From: Pseudomonadota bacterium
GTDB taxonomy: Bacteria; Desulfobacterota; Desulfovibrionia; Desulfovibrionales; Desulfomicrobiaceae
NCBI GenBank assembly: GCA_023393525.1
Contig: JAEWKZ010000018.1
Coordinates: forward strand, 1-26,200
DNA length: 26,200 nt
Reading direction: 5' to 3'
Shown here: positions 15,173 to 22,905 of the stretch, piece after piece
How positions within the stretch are numbered: the stretch's first letter is position 1
How the letters are laid out: each line of letters starts with the position of its first letter
Notes under the pieces: generated by a model
What the model was told of the DNA's origin: nothing
Databases searched by the model: none
Seen by the model: the letters and a program-made list of their open reading frames with translations, nothing else
Position numbers and translations under genes: made by a program

Positions 15173-15485
15173 CGCTTTCTTCCGTGCGGTTTTTGACGTA
15201 TTCGGCCCGGGTCGAGGTCAGTTCCTGCTCCAGATGGGCGATCTCTTCCCTCAGAAAGCTGATCTGCTTCAGGGTCAGGTCGTTGTCGCTGGACTTGGGA
15301 TCGAAGGCTTCGTCCCTGGTCCGGCTTTCGGCATAGCTTTTGCCCAGGTTCTGGTATTCCTCGGCCAGCCGCTTTTCCATCTGCCGGATTTCCCAGCTCC
15401 GAAATCCCTTGATGAATACCCACTTGCCCTCGCTGGCAAGGAGCTTGAATCCGTTCACGACGGGTTTTACGATGTTCTTGAGCAT
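15165..15485 (-). CDS. Small conserved coiled-coil protein of unknown function
   Basis: The 106-residue product has no signal peptide. An N-terminal mixed segment (KWVFIKGFRSWEIRQ) leads into two charged helical stretches (about residues 30-52 and 70-98) rich in Glu, Leu and Gln with heptad-like spacing, so a coiled coil is likely. I do not recognise a named family. A strong GGAGGG site precedes the ATG, and the stop overlaps the rpiB start by 8 bases, so it is very probably a real, translated gene. It lies between a lipoprotein gene and rpiB in a compact operon, which gives no clear functional hint. Confidence 0.8.
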   Translation of the reverse strand: MLKNIVKPVVNGFKLLASEGKWVFIKGFRSWEIRQMEKRLAEEYQNLGKSYAESRTRDEAFDPKSSDNDLTLKQISFLREEIAHLEQELTSTRAEYVKNRTEESDV

Positions 15486-15507
15486 TCACTCCCTCCAAGA
15501 AGTTTTA

Positions 15508-16275
15508 TTAGTTGTTCAGAGCGTTGGATGTGATGCGCATCCACTGCACGTCCCGAGGCATGTTCAGGTTCAGGTCGTCCGCCAGCCATTCTCCGCCCGC
15601 CTCCACGGATTTGACCCTGAGTACGGCCTTTCCATCCCTGGGAGATGAAAAGGTGTGCTTGTCGTACAGCACATGGTCCGGGAAAGCGGGCAATGCGTAA
15701 GGTTGTTCGCAGGTCAGCGTCCAGCCCGCCCTGCCGCCGATGACGAGCCTTTCCATGTTTTCCGGGGTTTCCATGTAGGCCACGTCGCCTGATGAAAAAT
15801 TGAAACGGATCCCGCCTTCCCGGGTGCCATGCATGGACGAGTACCCATGCGGCAGGATCGGTCCGAGATTGCCGGCGAGCAGGCTGCCGGTCTGTCTGGC
15901 GTCGAAGGGGACGGGAATCTGGAAAAGGGCCAGGCCGACTTGCGCGTCGGCGTGCTGATAGGCCTGGTTCTCGGAGGGCAGGAAGGCGGTCCAGAGGTCA
16001 GCGGTCTCGCGGATCATGGCGACCGCCATTCCGGTTCCCGAGGCCAGGTCCATGCGGACCAGGGAGTCCGGGTATCCCCAGAGCTGTCCCACCAGACGGC
16101 CGGTGCGCTTCGGCGTTTCCACCTGGAGGGAGAAACGGGCCGTGAGGCGATCCGGAGGGGCGACGGGATTGAGGGTGGACCAGATGCGGGCCGCGGCGCC
16201 AGGGTCCCGGACGGGTATCTGCGGGGCGCAGCCTCCGAGAAGGGCGAGCAGGACGGCCAGAATGACGCCTTTCAT
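15508..16275 (-). CDS. LolB-like outer membrane lipoprotein
   Basis: The 255-residue product begins with a lipoprotein signal peptide ending in the lipobox LLGGC. Cys16 would be lipidated, and Ala at the +2 position favours transport to the outer membrane. The following region (RLTARFSLQVETPKRTGRLVGQ, then LVRMDLASGTG and LWTAFLPSENQAY) resembles the open beta-barrel lipid-binding fold of LolB and related lipoproteins, which receive lipoproteins or lipid at the outer membrane. The similarity is one of pattern, so a true LolB role is not certain. Its start overlaps the stop of the TPR lipoprotein gene (ATGA), linking the two in expression and perhaps in one envelope complex. Confidence 0.75.
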   Translation of the reverse strand: MKGVILAVLLALLGGCAPQIPVRDPGAAARIWSTLNPVAPPDRLTARFSLQVETPKRTGRLVGQLWGYPDSLVRMDLASGTGMAVAMIRETADLWTAFLPSENQAYQHADAQVGLALFQIPVPFDARQTGSLLAGNLGPILPHGYSSMHGTREGGIRFNFSSGDVAYMETPENMERLVIGGRAGWTLTCEQPYALPAFPDHVLYDKHTFSSPRDGKAVLRVKSVEAGGEWLADDLNLNMPRDVQWMRITSNALNN

Positions 16276-17969
16276 CGCACCCCTCCAAGAGCGCCAAGCT
16301 TTGAGCGTACGCTCTGGGCGTTTTCCCCTTCGAGTTTCAGGGATGTTTCGTACCCCCTGCGGGCTTCCCAGAAGTAGTCCAGGGCCCGGGCAATGTCACC
16401 GTAATGCTCCCAGATGACGGGGTCCGAATCCACGAGTTGCACCGCGCGCTGTATTTCCCGCCAGGCGCGCTTGTTCTTGCCTTGCTTGAAATAGACCCAG
16501 GCCAGGGAATCGACGAAGTACCCGTTGTCCGGCTTGATGGCCAGGGCCCCCTCGATCAGCAGTTCGGCCCGCGCCAGGTCGCGCCCCTGCTCCGCCAGGC
16601 TGTAGCCGAGATAGTTGAGCGCCTCGGCGTGTTCGGGGTTCTTGGAGATGACCTTTTCCATCATGAGCATGGCCTGGTCCCGATGATTCATGCGGTCGTA
16701 GATCAGGCCCAGGCGGTAGGTGATGGTCGCGTTTTCCGGCCAAAGGCCGGCGGCCTTGAGCAGCACGTCCAGCGCATGCTGGTACTGTTTTTCAAATTCG
16801 TGCATTTCCGCCATGATGATGTGAAATTCCGGCTGCTTGGGGAAAAGGGTCATGGCAGTCAGGCAAAGTTCTCGGGCTTGGGCTTTCTTGTCGTTCTGAT
16901 ACAGGAGATGGATGCGGAATATCAGGCTGCGCTCGTAGTGCTGATGGCTGGCGGGTATGGACTCCAGATAGGCCATGGCCTTGTCCGGATTATCGCGCCC
17001 TTCGTATTCCAGTATGGCCAGGAAGAAGAGCGCGTCCTGGGGGATGGGGGTTTCCCTGGACAGCGGGTCGAGCAACTCCGCGGCGTGGTCGTAGAAATCC
17101 TGGTTGAGCAGCAGATTGGCCGCTTCCAGGACCAGCGCCTGATCCTCGGCGCCCTGTTGCACGTAGGACAGGGCCTGGTCGGGATTGTTGAGCTTGAGGT
17201 TGAGTTCAATCAGACGAAAGAGGATTTGCTGATCGCTTACGCCCATTTCGAAAAGCTTGGAAAAGACCCGCTCCGCGTCGATGTAGTTTTTCCTGACCTC
17301 ATAGGTCAGTCCGAGTTCGACCCAGGCGTTGTAGAATTCAGGATCGGCGGCCACGGCCTGCTGGTAGGCGGCGATGGCCTTGTCATAGAGTTCGAGACCG
17401 AAGTATCCCTTGCCAAGGAGAAGTTTAGTCGTGGGGTTGGCGTCTTTTTCCGGAATGGCGTTCAGTCTGTCCACGGCTTCGCCGAACTGTTTCTGCTCGA
17501 TGCGGTACAGGGCCGCTTCGTGGATCAGTTCAATCCGCTCGGGGTGCTTTTCGCGGTAGTCGTCCAGCACGAGCACCGCGTCGTCGAAACGTCCGCGCGA
17601 GGCATAGGTCTTGGCCAGGGCGCTGAGCAGGGCTTCCGAGTCCGGGTACAGGGAGAGGCCCTGGTTCAGGATCAGCAGGGCGTCGGAGAATCTGGAGGCG
17701 CGCCAGTGCAGGTTGCCGAGTTCAAGGAAGAGTTCGGGCGTGGGCTTCAACTGAATCGCCTGTTCCAGCGCCTGCGCGGCCAGGTCTTTTTTGTTTTCCT
17801 GGAGCAGTTCCCGGTAGGCGAGGTAGGAATAGATGGCCTCTGCCTCCACGGAGGCCGGAGCTGAAGCGGAAGGCGCGGGAACAGGAGGCTGGGCCGCGTG
17901 CCGGGCGCAGCCGAGGGACGCCGCTAGGGCGGTGGAAAGAAGAAGCAAGGAGACAAGCGTTCTGGTCAT
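16272..17969 (-). CDS. TPR-repeat lipoprotein
   Basis: The 565-residue product has a lipoprotein signal peptide (lipobox ASLGC, Cys21; +2 Ala favours the outer membrane). After a Pro/Ala-rich linker (to about residue 42), nearly the whole protein is tandem tetratricopeptide repeats, for example PELFLELGNLHWRASRFSDA, YNAWVELGLTYEVRKNYIDA and AEALNYLGYSLAEQGRD. Such superhelical scaffolds bind other proteins. In deltaproteobacteria TPR lipoproteins serve roles from outer membrane assembly to polysaccharide export, and nothing here decides between them. It overlaps the HD-domain gene upstream and the LolB-like gene downstream by 4 bases each (ATGA), so the three are tightly coupled. Confidence 0.87.
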   Translation of the reverse strand: MTRTLVSLLLLSTALAASLGCARHAAQPPVPAPSASAPASVEAEAIYSYLAYRELLQENKKDLAAQALEQAIQLKPTPELFLELGNLHWRASRFSDALLILNQGLSLYPDSEALLSALAKTYASRGRFDDAVLVLDDYREKHPERIELIHEAALYRIEQKQFGEAVDRLNAIPEKDANPTTKLLLGKGYFGLELYDKAIAAYQQAVAADPEFYNAWVELGLTYEVRKNYIDAERVFSKLFEMGVSDQQILFRLIELNLKLNNPDQALSYVQQGAEDQALVLEAANLLLNQDFYDHAAELLDPLSRETPIPQDALFFLAILEYEGRDNPDKAMAYLESIPASHQHYERSLIFRIHLLYQNDKKAQARELCLTAMTLFPKQPEFHIIMAEMHEFEKQYQHALDVLLKAAGLWPENATITYRLGLIYDRMNHRDQAMLMMEKVISKNPEHAEALNYLGYSLAEQGRDLARAELLIEGALAIKPDNGYFVDSLAWVYFKQGKNKRAWREIQRAVQLVDSDPVIWEHYGDIARALDYFWEARRGYETSLKLEGENAQSVRSKLGALGGVR

Positions 17970-18739
17970 GCAGTGATGTGTCCGGAGCAGTCATTTTTTC
18001 TGCAAAATGTCTGGATTATTTGGTAAATCTTCTTTCCCATGACAAGCCCGAGGTCTATGAATTCCGGTCCGTAAATTTTGCCCGCGGAGGTGCGGAACGT
18101 ATTCTGCACGGAGGCGACAACCTCCAGCCCGGCGGGAAATTTATCCAGAATCTGTTGCAGGGTCCACTCCTGATAGTTGCAGATTTCCCACAGGGTGGTG
18201 ATGAAGTTGTCGGGCCCCCAACGGAATTTGTCCGCGTCGTAGAGCGCGTCGGCCAGCAGCTGCGTTCCCGGGTGGTCGAACCTGGCCGGGGCGGAAAAGG
18301 CTTCGTGACAACGCACCGCGTTGGCGATCATGAGTTTTTCCTCGTCAGAGAGGGGGTAGTCCCGCAGGATCAGCAAGGCAAGGTCGGCTCCGCGCGTGGC
18401 GTGGTCTCCTTCGAGGCGGCAGGTGTCGTGCAACAGGCCCGCGAGCATGGCCAGAAGGCCGAGCCGTCTGGCCTGTTCAAGGCCGATCGCCTCGGCTTCT
18501 CCCAGGATCAGCGCGCTGCACTCGATGGCCACTTTTTTCGAATGCTCGATGCCATGTCCGAACTCGTCGTTCAGAAAGGGCAGCACGTCCTCGCGGCAGC
18601 GCAGGACCATGGGGTGGGAAAAAAACGTGTCCCGGGCGGAGGCCAGTTCCGCGCTCATGGCCGTGTAAAAGCTGGGCAGGGCGTCGGGGGTGACGGATGC
18701 GCTTTCCTGTTTGATGCGCCGTAAGATATCATTCTTCAT
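17966..18739 (-). CDS. HD-domain phosphohydrolase
   Basis: The 257-residue product is a metal-dependent HD-superfamily protein. The metal ligands are visible: His66 (GIEHSKKV), His104-Asp105 (LLHDTC), His113, His145 (RCHEAF) and Asp168/Asp170 (YDADKF). Members hydrolyse phosphate esters or nucleotides; the substrate cannot be told here, and no GGDEF, PAS or receiver domain is attached. I start at ATG 18739. A TTG six bases further upstream is also in frame but less likely. The start lies inside the end of the sigma-factor gene (11-base overlap) with little ribosome-site signal, so translation probably depends on coupling. The stop overlaps the TPR lipoprotein start. Confidence 0.85.
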   Translation of the reverse strand: MKNDILRRIKQESASVTPDALPSFYTAMSAELASARDTFFSHPMVLRCREDVLPFLNDEFGHGIEHSKKVAIECSALILGEAEAIGLEQARRLGLLAMLAGLLHDTCRLEGDHATRGADLALLILRDYPLSDEEKLMIANAVRCHEAFSAPARFDHPGTQLLADALYDADKFRWGPDNFITTLWEICNYQEWTLQQILDKFPAGLEVVASVQNTFRTSAGKIYGPEFIDLGLVMGKKIYQIIQTFCRKNDCSGHITA

Positions 18740-19754
18740 GTTCAATCCATTCTGCGGAGAAGTCTTGGATGGTGCTCGTCATCTGGGCCTTGATCTTTTG
18801 CAGCAGGCGGGCCTCGATCTGGCGCACGCGCTCCCGCGTGATCCCGTACTTGTCGCCGATCTCGCGCAGGGTGATGGGCGAGTCGGCCAGAAGGCGCTGT
18901 TCCAGGATGTCGAGTTCCTTTTCGTTCAGACCGTCCCGGATGGCTTCAATATTGTCATGGATCAGCACGCTGATCTCGTCGGCGGCCATCTGCTCCTCGA
19001 TCCCGGCTTCCAGGGCGGGAATGAAGTCCATGGGCGTGAAGCTCGAATCGTCTCCGATCTTCATGTCCAGGGACACGTCATGCTGGCCCAGGCGTTGTCC
19101 CATTTCCACGATGTCGGCTTCGGAGACCTGGAGGTTGTCGGCCAGGGTCGAGGTGCTCGGGTCGAAGCCCTGGGCCTGGAGACGCTGGCGCTCCTTGCCC
19201 AGGTTGTAGAACAGCTTGCGCTGGGCCTGGGTCGTCCCGATCTTGACCATGCGCCAGTTGTCCATGATGAACTTCAGGATGTAGGCCTTGATCCAGAAGG
19301 ACGCGTAGTAGGAGAACTTGATGCCCTTGTCCGGATCGAACTTCTGGACCGCCTTCATCAGGCCCACGTTGCCTTCCTGGATCAGGTCCAGCACGTTCTT
19401 CATCCAGCGGCGCTGGAAATCCATGGCGATCTTGACCACCAGGCGCAGGTTGGACGTGATCAGGATGAACGCGGCCTGCTCCTCTTTCTCGTCCCGGTAG
19501 CGCCTGGCCAGGTCGAATTCCTCGTCGATCTCCAGCGGTCTGAACTTCTTGATCTCCTGGAGGTAGATATGCAAGGGGTCCAGGGTCGCGACTTCCCTTC
19601 GGGCCACGGGAGCCAGGACCAGCGGCGCTGTCTCCTCGGGATCGGCAATGTCGGTTTCGTCGACGGCCTCGACATCGAAATCTTCGGTATCGTCAGGCAA
19701 AGATGCTTCAAGCTCTTCATCCGGAGCGTCGTAATCGGGTGTTTTGGAATTCAT
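18729..19754 (-). CDS. rpoH: RNA polymerase sigma factor, sigma-32 (RpoH) type
   Basis: The 341-residue product is a group 3-like sigma-70 family factor. Region 1.2/2 spans about residues 58-165, with ITSNLRLVVKIA, LDLIQEGNVGLMKAV and FSYYASFWIKAYI. An RpoH box follows (QRKLFYNLGKERQRL, about 178-192), then region 4 with LREIGDKYGITRERVRQIE as the -35-binding helix-turn-helix. The RpoH box makes a heat-shock/envelope-stress role the best guess. Compared with E. coli RpoH (284 residues) it has a strongly acidic N-terminal extension of about 55 residues. The ATG has no recognisable ribosome site but overlaps the stop of a possible leader ORF. It is the first gene of the minus-strand operon and has a good promoter upstream. 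Confidence 0.88.
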   Translation of the reverse strand: MNSKTPDYDAPDEELEASLPDDTEDFDVEAVDETDIADPEETAPLVLAPVARREVATLDPLHIYLQEIKKFRPLEIDEEFDLARRYRDEKEEQAAFILITSNLRLVVKIAMDFQRRWMKNVLDLIQEGNVGLMKAVQKFDPDKGIKFSYYASFWIKAYILKFIMDNWRMVKIGTTQAQRKLFYNLGKERQRLQAQGFDPSTSTLADNLQVSEADIVEMGQRLGQHDVSLDMKIGDDSSFTPMDFIPALEAGIEEQMAADEISVLIHDNIEAIRDGLNEKELDILEQRLLADSPITLREIGDKYGITRERVRQIEARLLQKIKAQMTSTIQDFSAEWIEHEE

Positions 19755-19861
19755 GATGTGCGTAACTGGAAGTGATTTCTGGGCATCACGTGCTGCAAAA
19801 GTGTAGAAACGCGCCCGCGGGCCATTCCGCGCGAAGGAGTTCTGGAGAATCTGTCCGTCAT
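19751..19861 (-). other. Possible 36-codon leader ORF overlapping the sigma-factor start
   Basis: An ATG at 19861, just after the predicted transcription start, opens a 36-codon frame whose TGA overlaps the rpoH ATG as ATGA. The peptide would be arginine-rich and resembles nothing I know. The ribosome site is weak (GGAAAA). It may be a chance frame, but the arrangement would explain how the sigma gene is translated without its own ribosome site. Confidence 0.25.
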
Positions 19862-19874
19862 TTCGAAGTTTTCC

Positions 19875-19903
19875 ATCATAGAGTTTTTGTTTGTCCTTTT
19901 CAA
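19875..19903 (-). promoter_or_regulatory. Sigma-70-type promoter for the rpoH operon
   Basis: On the minus strand TTGAAA (19898-19903) and TATGAT (19875-19880) are separated by exactly 17 bases. Both hexamers match the vegetative consensus in five of six positions. Transcription would start near 19868, about 115 bases before the rpoH ATG. The spacer is AT-rich while the following leader is GC-rich. Confidence 0.65.
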
Positions 19904-19966
19904 TGATTTTCAGTAGGGCCCTTCGTTCACCGGAGTGTGAATTTTTGAACTACGGGAGGTGTTGTG

Positions 19967-22378
19967 ATGCGCGATTTTCGCCAGGCGCTGGGGAGCGGGT
20001 CCGTTCTTGTTTTTGACGGGGGCATGGGCAGTCTGCTCCAGAGACGAGGCCTTCAGCCCGGTCAGTCTCCCGAGGAATTCGGGATGGCCCGGCCCGATGT
20101 CGTGGCTTCGATCCATGCCGAATATGCCCGGTCCGGGGCGAATGTGGTCACCACCAACACCTTCGGCGCAACCCGCCACAAGCTTCCGCAGGGCCTGGAC
20201 GTATTCGCCGTCAATGAGACCATGGCCCGCGCCGCGCGTCAAGCCGTGAGCGACCATGTCTTCGTGGCCGGCAGCGTCGGCCCCACCGGCAAGATGATAC
20301 GGCCCCTGGGCGACATTTCCTTTCGCGGACTGGTCGACGTTTTCAAGGAGCAGATTCGCGGCCTGGTCGCGGGCGGGGTGGACCTGATCCTGGGCGAGAC
20401 GCATTTCGATCTGGCCGAGGCCCGCGCCGTGGTCGTGGCCGCGCGCGAGGTCTGCGCCCTGCCCGTGGGCATCAGCATGACCTTCGAAGGCGGAGTCAGC
20501 CTGACCGGCACCACCCCGCGCATTTTCGCCCAGACCATGGAGAACATGGGCGTCGATCTCATAGCCTCCAACTGTAGCGCCGGCCCGGAACAGCTCATCG
20601 AGGTCGCCCGAGCCATGCTTTCCGTCAGCGACACCCCGGTGCTCATCGAACCCAATGCGGGCCTGCCCGAGCTGGTCGACGGGGCCACGGTCTTCCGGCT
20701 GCCCCCGGACCCCTTCGCGGCCACCGTCTCGACCCTGGCGGCCGAAGGCGTGGCCTGTCTGGGCGGTTGCTGCGGCACCACTCCGGAGCACATCAAGGCC
20801 CTGAGCGTTTTGTGCGCGGGCAAGGCCGCGCCGCGCCCACAGGCCGTGGACCGGCCCTGTCTGATCGTCACCTCCCGTTCCCAGGCCGTGGAATTCGGCT
20901 TCGACCGGCCCTGCCGCGTCATCGGCGAGCGCATCAACCCGACCGGCAAGGCCGAGCTCACGGCCGAGCTGCAGCGTCTGGAGACCCGTCAGGTCATGGT
21001 CTACGCCGAGGAGCAGATCGGGCGCGGGGCGCATCTCCTGGACGTCAACGTGGGCGCGCCCATGGTCGACGAGGCGCGCATGCTGCCCCTGGCCGTACAG
21101 GCCCTGACCAGCGCCCACGGAGTCCCTCTGTGCCTGGATTCCAGCGACATCCCGGCCATCCGGGCCGGTCTTGAGGCCTACCCCGGTTCGCCCCTGGTCA
21201 ATTCCATCAGCGGCGAGGAAGAGCGGATGGACATTCTGGGTCCCTTGTGCCGCGACTACGGCGCGCCGTTCATCCTCCTGCCGCTCAAGGGACGCAAGCT
21301 GCCCGTCACCGCCGTGGAGCGCCTGGCCATCATCGAGGACCTTTTGCTCAAGGCCGAGAGTCTGCGCATACCGCGCCGCCTCATCCTGGTGGACGCCCTG
21401 GCCCTGACCGTGTCCTCCAAGCCCGAAGCGGCCAAGGCCTGTCTGGAAGTCATCCGGCATTGCCGGGAGCGCTGGGGGCTGGGCTCGACCATGGGCCTGT
21501 CCAACATCTCCTTCGGCCTGCCGGCCCGTGATCTGATCAATTCGACCTTCCTGGCCATGGCCATGGGCGCGGGCATGACCTCGCTCATCGCCAATCCCAA
21601 CGCCGTGCGCATCCGCGAGAGCCTGGCCGCGGCGGAAGTGCTCCTTGGCCGGGACAGCCAGGCGGCGAATTTCATCGCTGCCTACGCGGGGTGGAGTCCG
21701 GGCGCTTCCGTGGCCGCCGCCGCGACCGGCCCCGCCGATGAGGAGGGCAGCCCCGTGGCCCTGGCGGTCATCAAGGGGCAGAAGGACCGCATCGTCGACC
21801 TGCTGCGGGAGCGCATCGCCGCCGGCGACGACCCCTTCGCCCTGGTGGACGAGGAGATGATTCCGGCCATTGCCAAGGTGGGTGAAAAGTACGAAAGGAA
21901 GGAATATTTTCTGCCGCAGCTCCTGCTTTGCGCCGAAACCATGCAGACCGGCTTCGAATCCATCAAGCATCTGCTCGTGCGCGAGGGCCGGGAGGTCAAG
22001 GCCACCATCGTCATGGCCACGGTGGAAGGCGACATTCACGACATCGGCAAGAACATCGTCTGTCTCATGCTCAGAAATTTCGGCTACAATGTCGTCGATC
22101 TGGGCAAGGACGTGCCCGCCGCCGACATCGTGGCCGCCGCCGTGGAGCACAGGGCCTCGGTCATCGGCCTGTCCGCCCTCATGACCACGACCATGGTCCG
22201 CATGGAGGACACCGTGCGCCTGGTCCGCGAGCAGGGGCTGTCCTGCCGGGTCATGGTCGGCGGAGCGGTGGTCAGCCAGTCCTATGCCGATCTCATCGGC
22301 GCGCACGGCTATGCCGACGACGCCGTGGCGGCGGTGCGGGTGGCCACGAAGTTGTGCGCCGAGGTCCGTCCGGCCTGA
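19967..22378 (+). CDS. metH: Cobalamin-dependent methionine synthase lacking the reactivation domain
   Basis: MetH transfers a methyl group from methyltetrahydrofolate via cobalamin to homocysteine. The 803-residue product has the homocysteine-binding barrel (about 1-290; zinc ligands Cys203, Cys268 and Cys269, the last two in GGCCGTTP). The folate-binding barrel follows (about 315-560, beginning VIGERINPTGK), then the cobalamin cap (about 590-680) and the B12-binding Rossmann domain, with EGDIHDIGKNI placing the axial His at 691. It ends there: the C-terminal SAM-binding reactivation domain of E. coli MetH (about 1,227 residues) is absent, as in several anaerobe enzymes. The frame opens at GTG 19964, but ATG 19967 has the better spacing (6 bases) from GGGAGGT. 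The gene is divergent from the rpoH operon and probably heads a transcript with the next three genes. Confidence 0.95.
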   Translation: MRDFRQALGSGSVLVFDGGMGSLLQRRGLQPGQSPEEFGMARPDVVASIHAEYARSGANVVTTNTFGATRHKLPQGLDVFAVNETMARAARQAVSDHVFVAGSVGPTGKMIRPLGDISFRGLVDVFKEQIRGLVAGGVDLILGETHFDLAEARAVVVAAREVCALPVGISMTFEGGVSLTGTTPRIFAQTMENMGVDLIASNCSAGPEQLIEVARAMLSVSDTPVLIEPNAGLPELVDGATVFRLPPDPFAATVSTLAAEGVACLGGCCGTTPEHIKALSVLCAGKAAPRPQAVDRPCLIVTSRSQAVEFGFDRPCRVIGERINPTGKAELTAELQRLETRQVMVYAEEQIGRGAHLLDVNVGAPMVDEARMLPLAVQALTSAHGVPLCLDSSDIPAIRAGLEAYPGSPLVNSISGEEERMDILGPLCRDYGAPFILLPLKGRKLPVTAVERLAIIEDLLLKAESLRIPRRLILVDALALTVSSKPEAAKACLEVIRHCRERWGLGSTMGLSNISFGLPARDLINSTFLAMAMGAGMTSLIANPNAVRIRESLAAAEVLLGRDSQAANFIAAYAGWSPGASVAAAATGPADEEGSPVALAVIKGQKDRIVDLLRERIAAGDDPFALVDEEMIPAIAKVGEKYERKEYFLPQLLLCAETMQTGFESIKHLLVREGREVKATIVMATVEGDIHDIGKNIVCLMLRNFGYNVVDLGKDVPAADIVAAAVEHRASVIGLSALMTTTMVRMEDTVRLVREQGLSCRVMVGGAVVSQSYADLIGAHGYADDAVAAVRVATKLCAEVRPA

Positions 22379-22405
22379 AATCATCAGCGTAACACGGGAA
22401 CACGC

Positions 22406-22873
22406 ATGGAAAAATATATCCTCAGAAAGGCGACCATCGCCGACGTCAAGGCCATTCACCGGCTGCTCATGGATTGCGCCACCAAGCGGCTCCTTCTGCC
22501 GCGTTCCTTCGGCGAACTGTATTCCCACCTGCGGGATTTCGTCGTGGCGGAGGACACGGACAAAGGCGAGGTGGCGGGCTGTTGCGCCCTGACCATCACC
22601 TGGGAGGCCCTGGCCGAGGTCCGTTCCCTGGTTGTCGCCGAGCAGGCCCAGGGTCATGGGTTGGGGCGCAGATTGGTCGAATTCTGCGTCAGCGACGCCC
22701 TGACCTTCGGTGTTTACAAGGTCTTTACCTTGACCTATCAGGTCTCCTTTTTTCAGAAGCTGGGGTTTTCGGAAGTGAGCAAGGACATTCTGCCGCAAAA
22801 AGTCTGGGCCGACTGTCTCAAGTGCCCCCAGTTTCCCGAATGTGACGAAGTGGCAATGATGATTGATCTTTAA
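22406..22873 (+). CDS. GNAT N-acetyltransferase resembling short N-acetylglutamate synthase (ArgA type)
   Basis: The 155-residue product has the GNAT fold: LRKATIADVKAIHRLL at the N-terminus, beta-4 VRSLVVAEQAQGHGLGRRLVEF with the acetyl-CoA pyrophosphate loop (QGHGLG, about 82-87), and FFQKLGF near the end. The C-terminal tail KVWADCLKCPQFPECDE with Cys137, Cys140 and Cys146 is characteristic of short, single-domain ArgA-like enzymes that acetylate glutamate in the first step of arginine synthesis. That makes ArgA the best guess, but no arg genes are adjacent, so the substrate is inferred. The gene begins 27 bases after metH with a GGGA ribosome site. Confidence 0.8.
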   Translation: MEKYILRKATIADVKAIHRLLMDCATKRLLLPRSFGELYSHLRDFVVAEDTDKGEVAGCCALTITWEALAEVRSLVVAEQAQGHGLGRRLVEFCVSDALTFGVYKVFTLTYQVSFFQKLGFSEVSKDILPQKVWADCLKCPQFPECDEVAMMIDL

Positions 22874-22905
22874 GTTTTGACATGAAGGGATCGCCGGGAG
22901 AATCC

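Noticed and set aside
19904..19963. Cobalamin or SAM riboswitch upstream of metH
   Set aside because: Only about 60-85 bases lie between the divergent promoter and the metH ribosome site, and no B12-box or SAM-riboswitch core could be recognised.
19910..22798. 962-codon open frame on the minus strand opposite metH
   Set aside because: The His/Gly/Gln-rich composition is the usual antisense shadow of a GC-rich gene, and metH on the other strand has full domain support.
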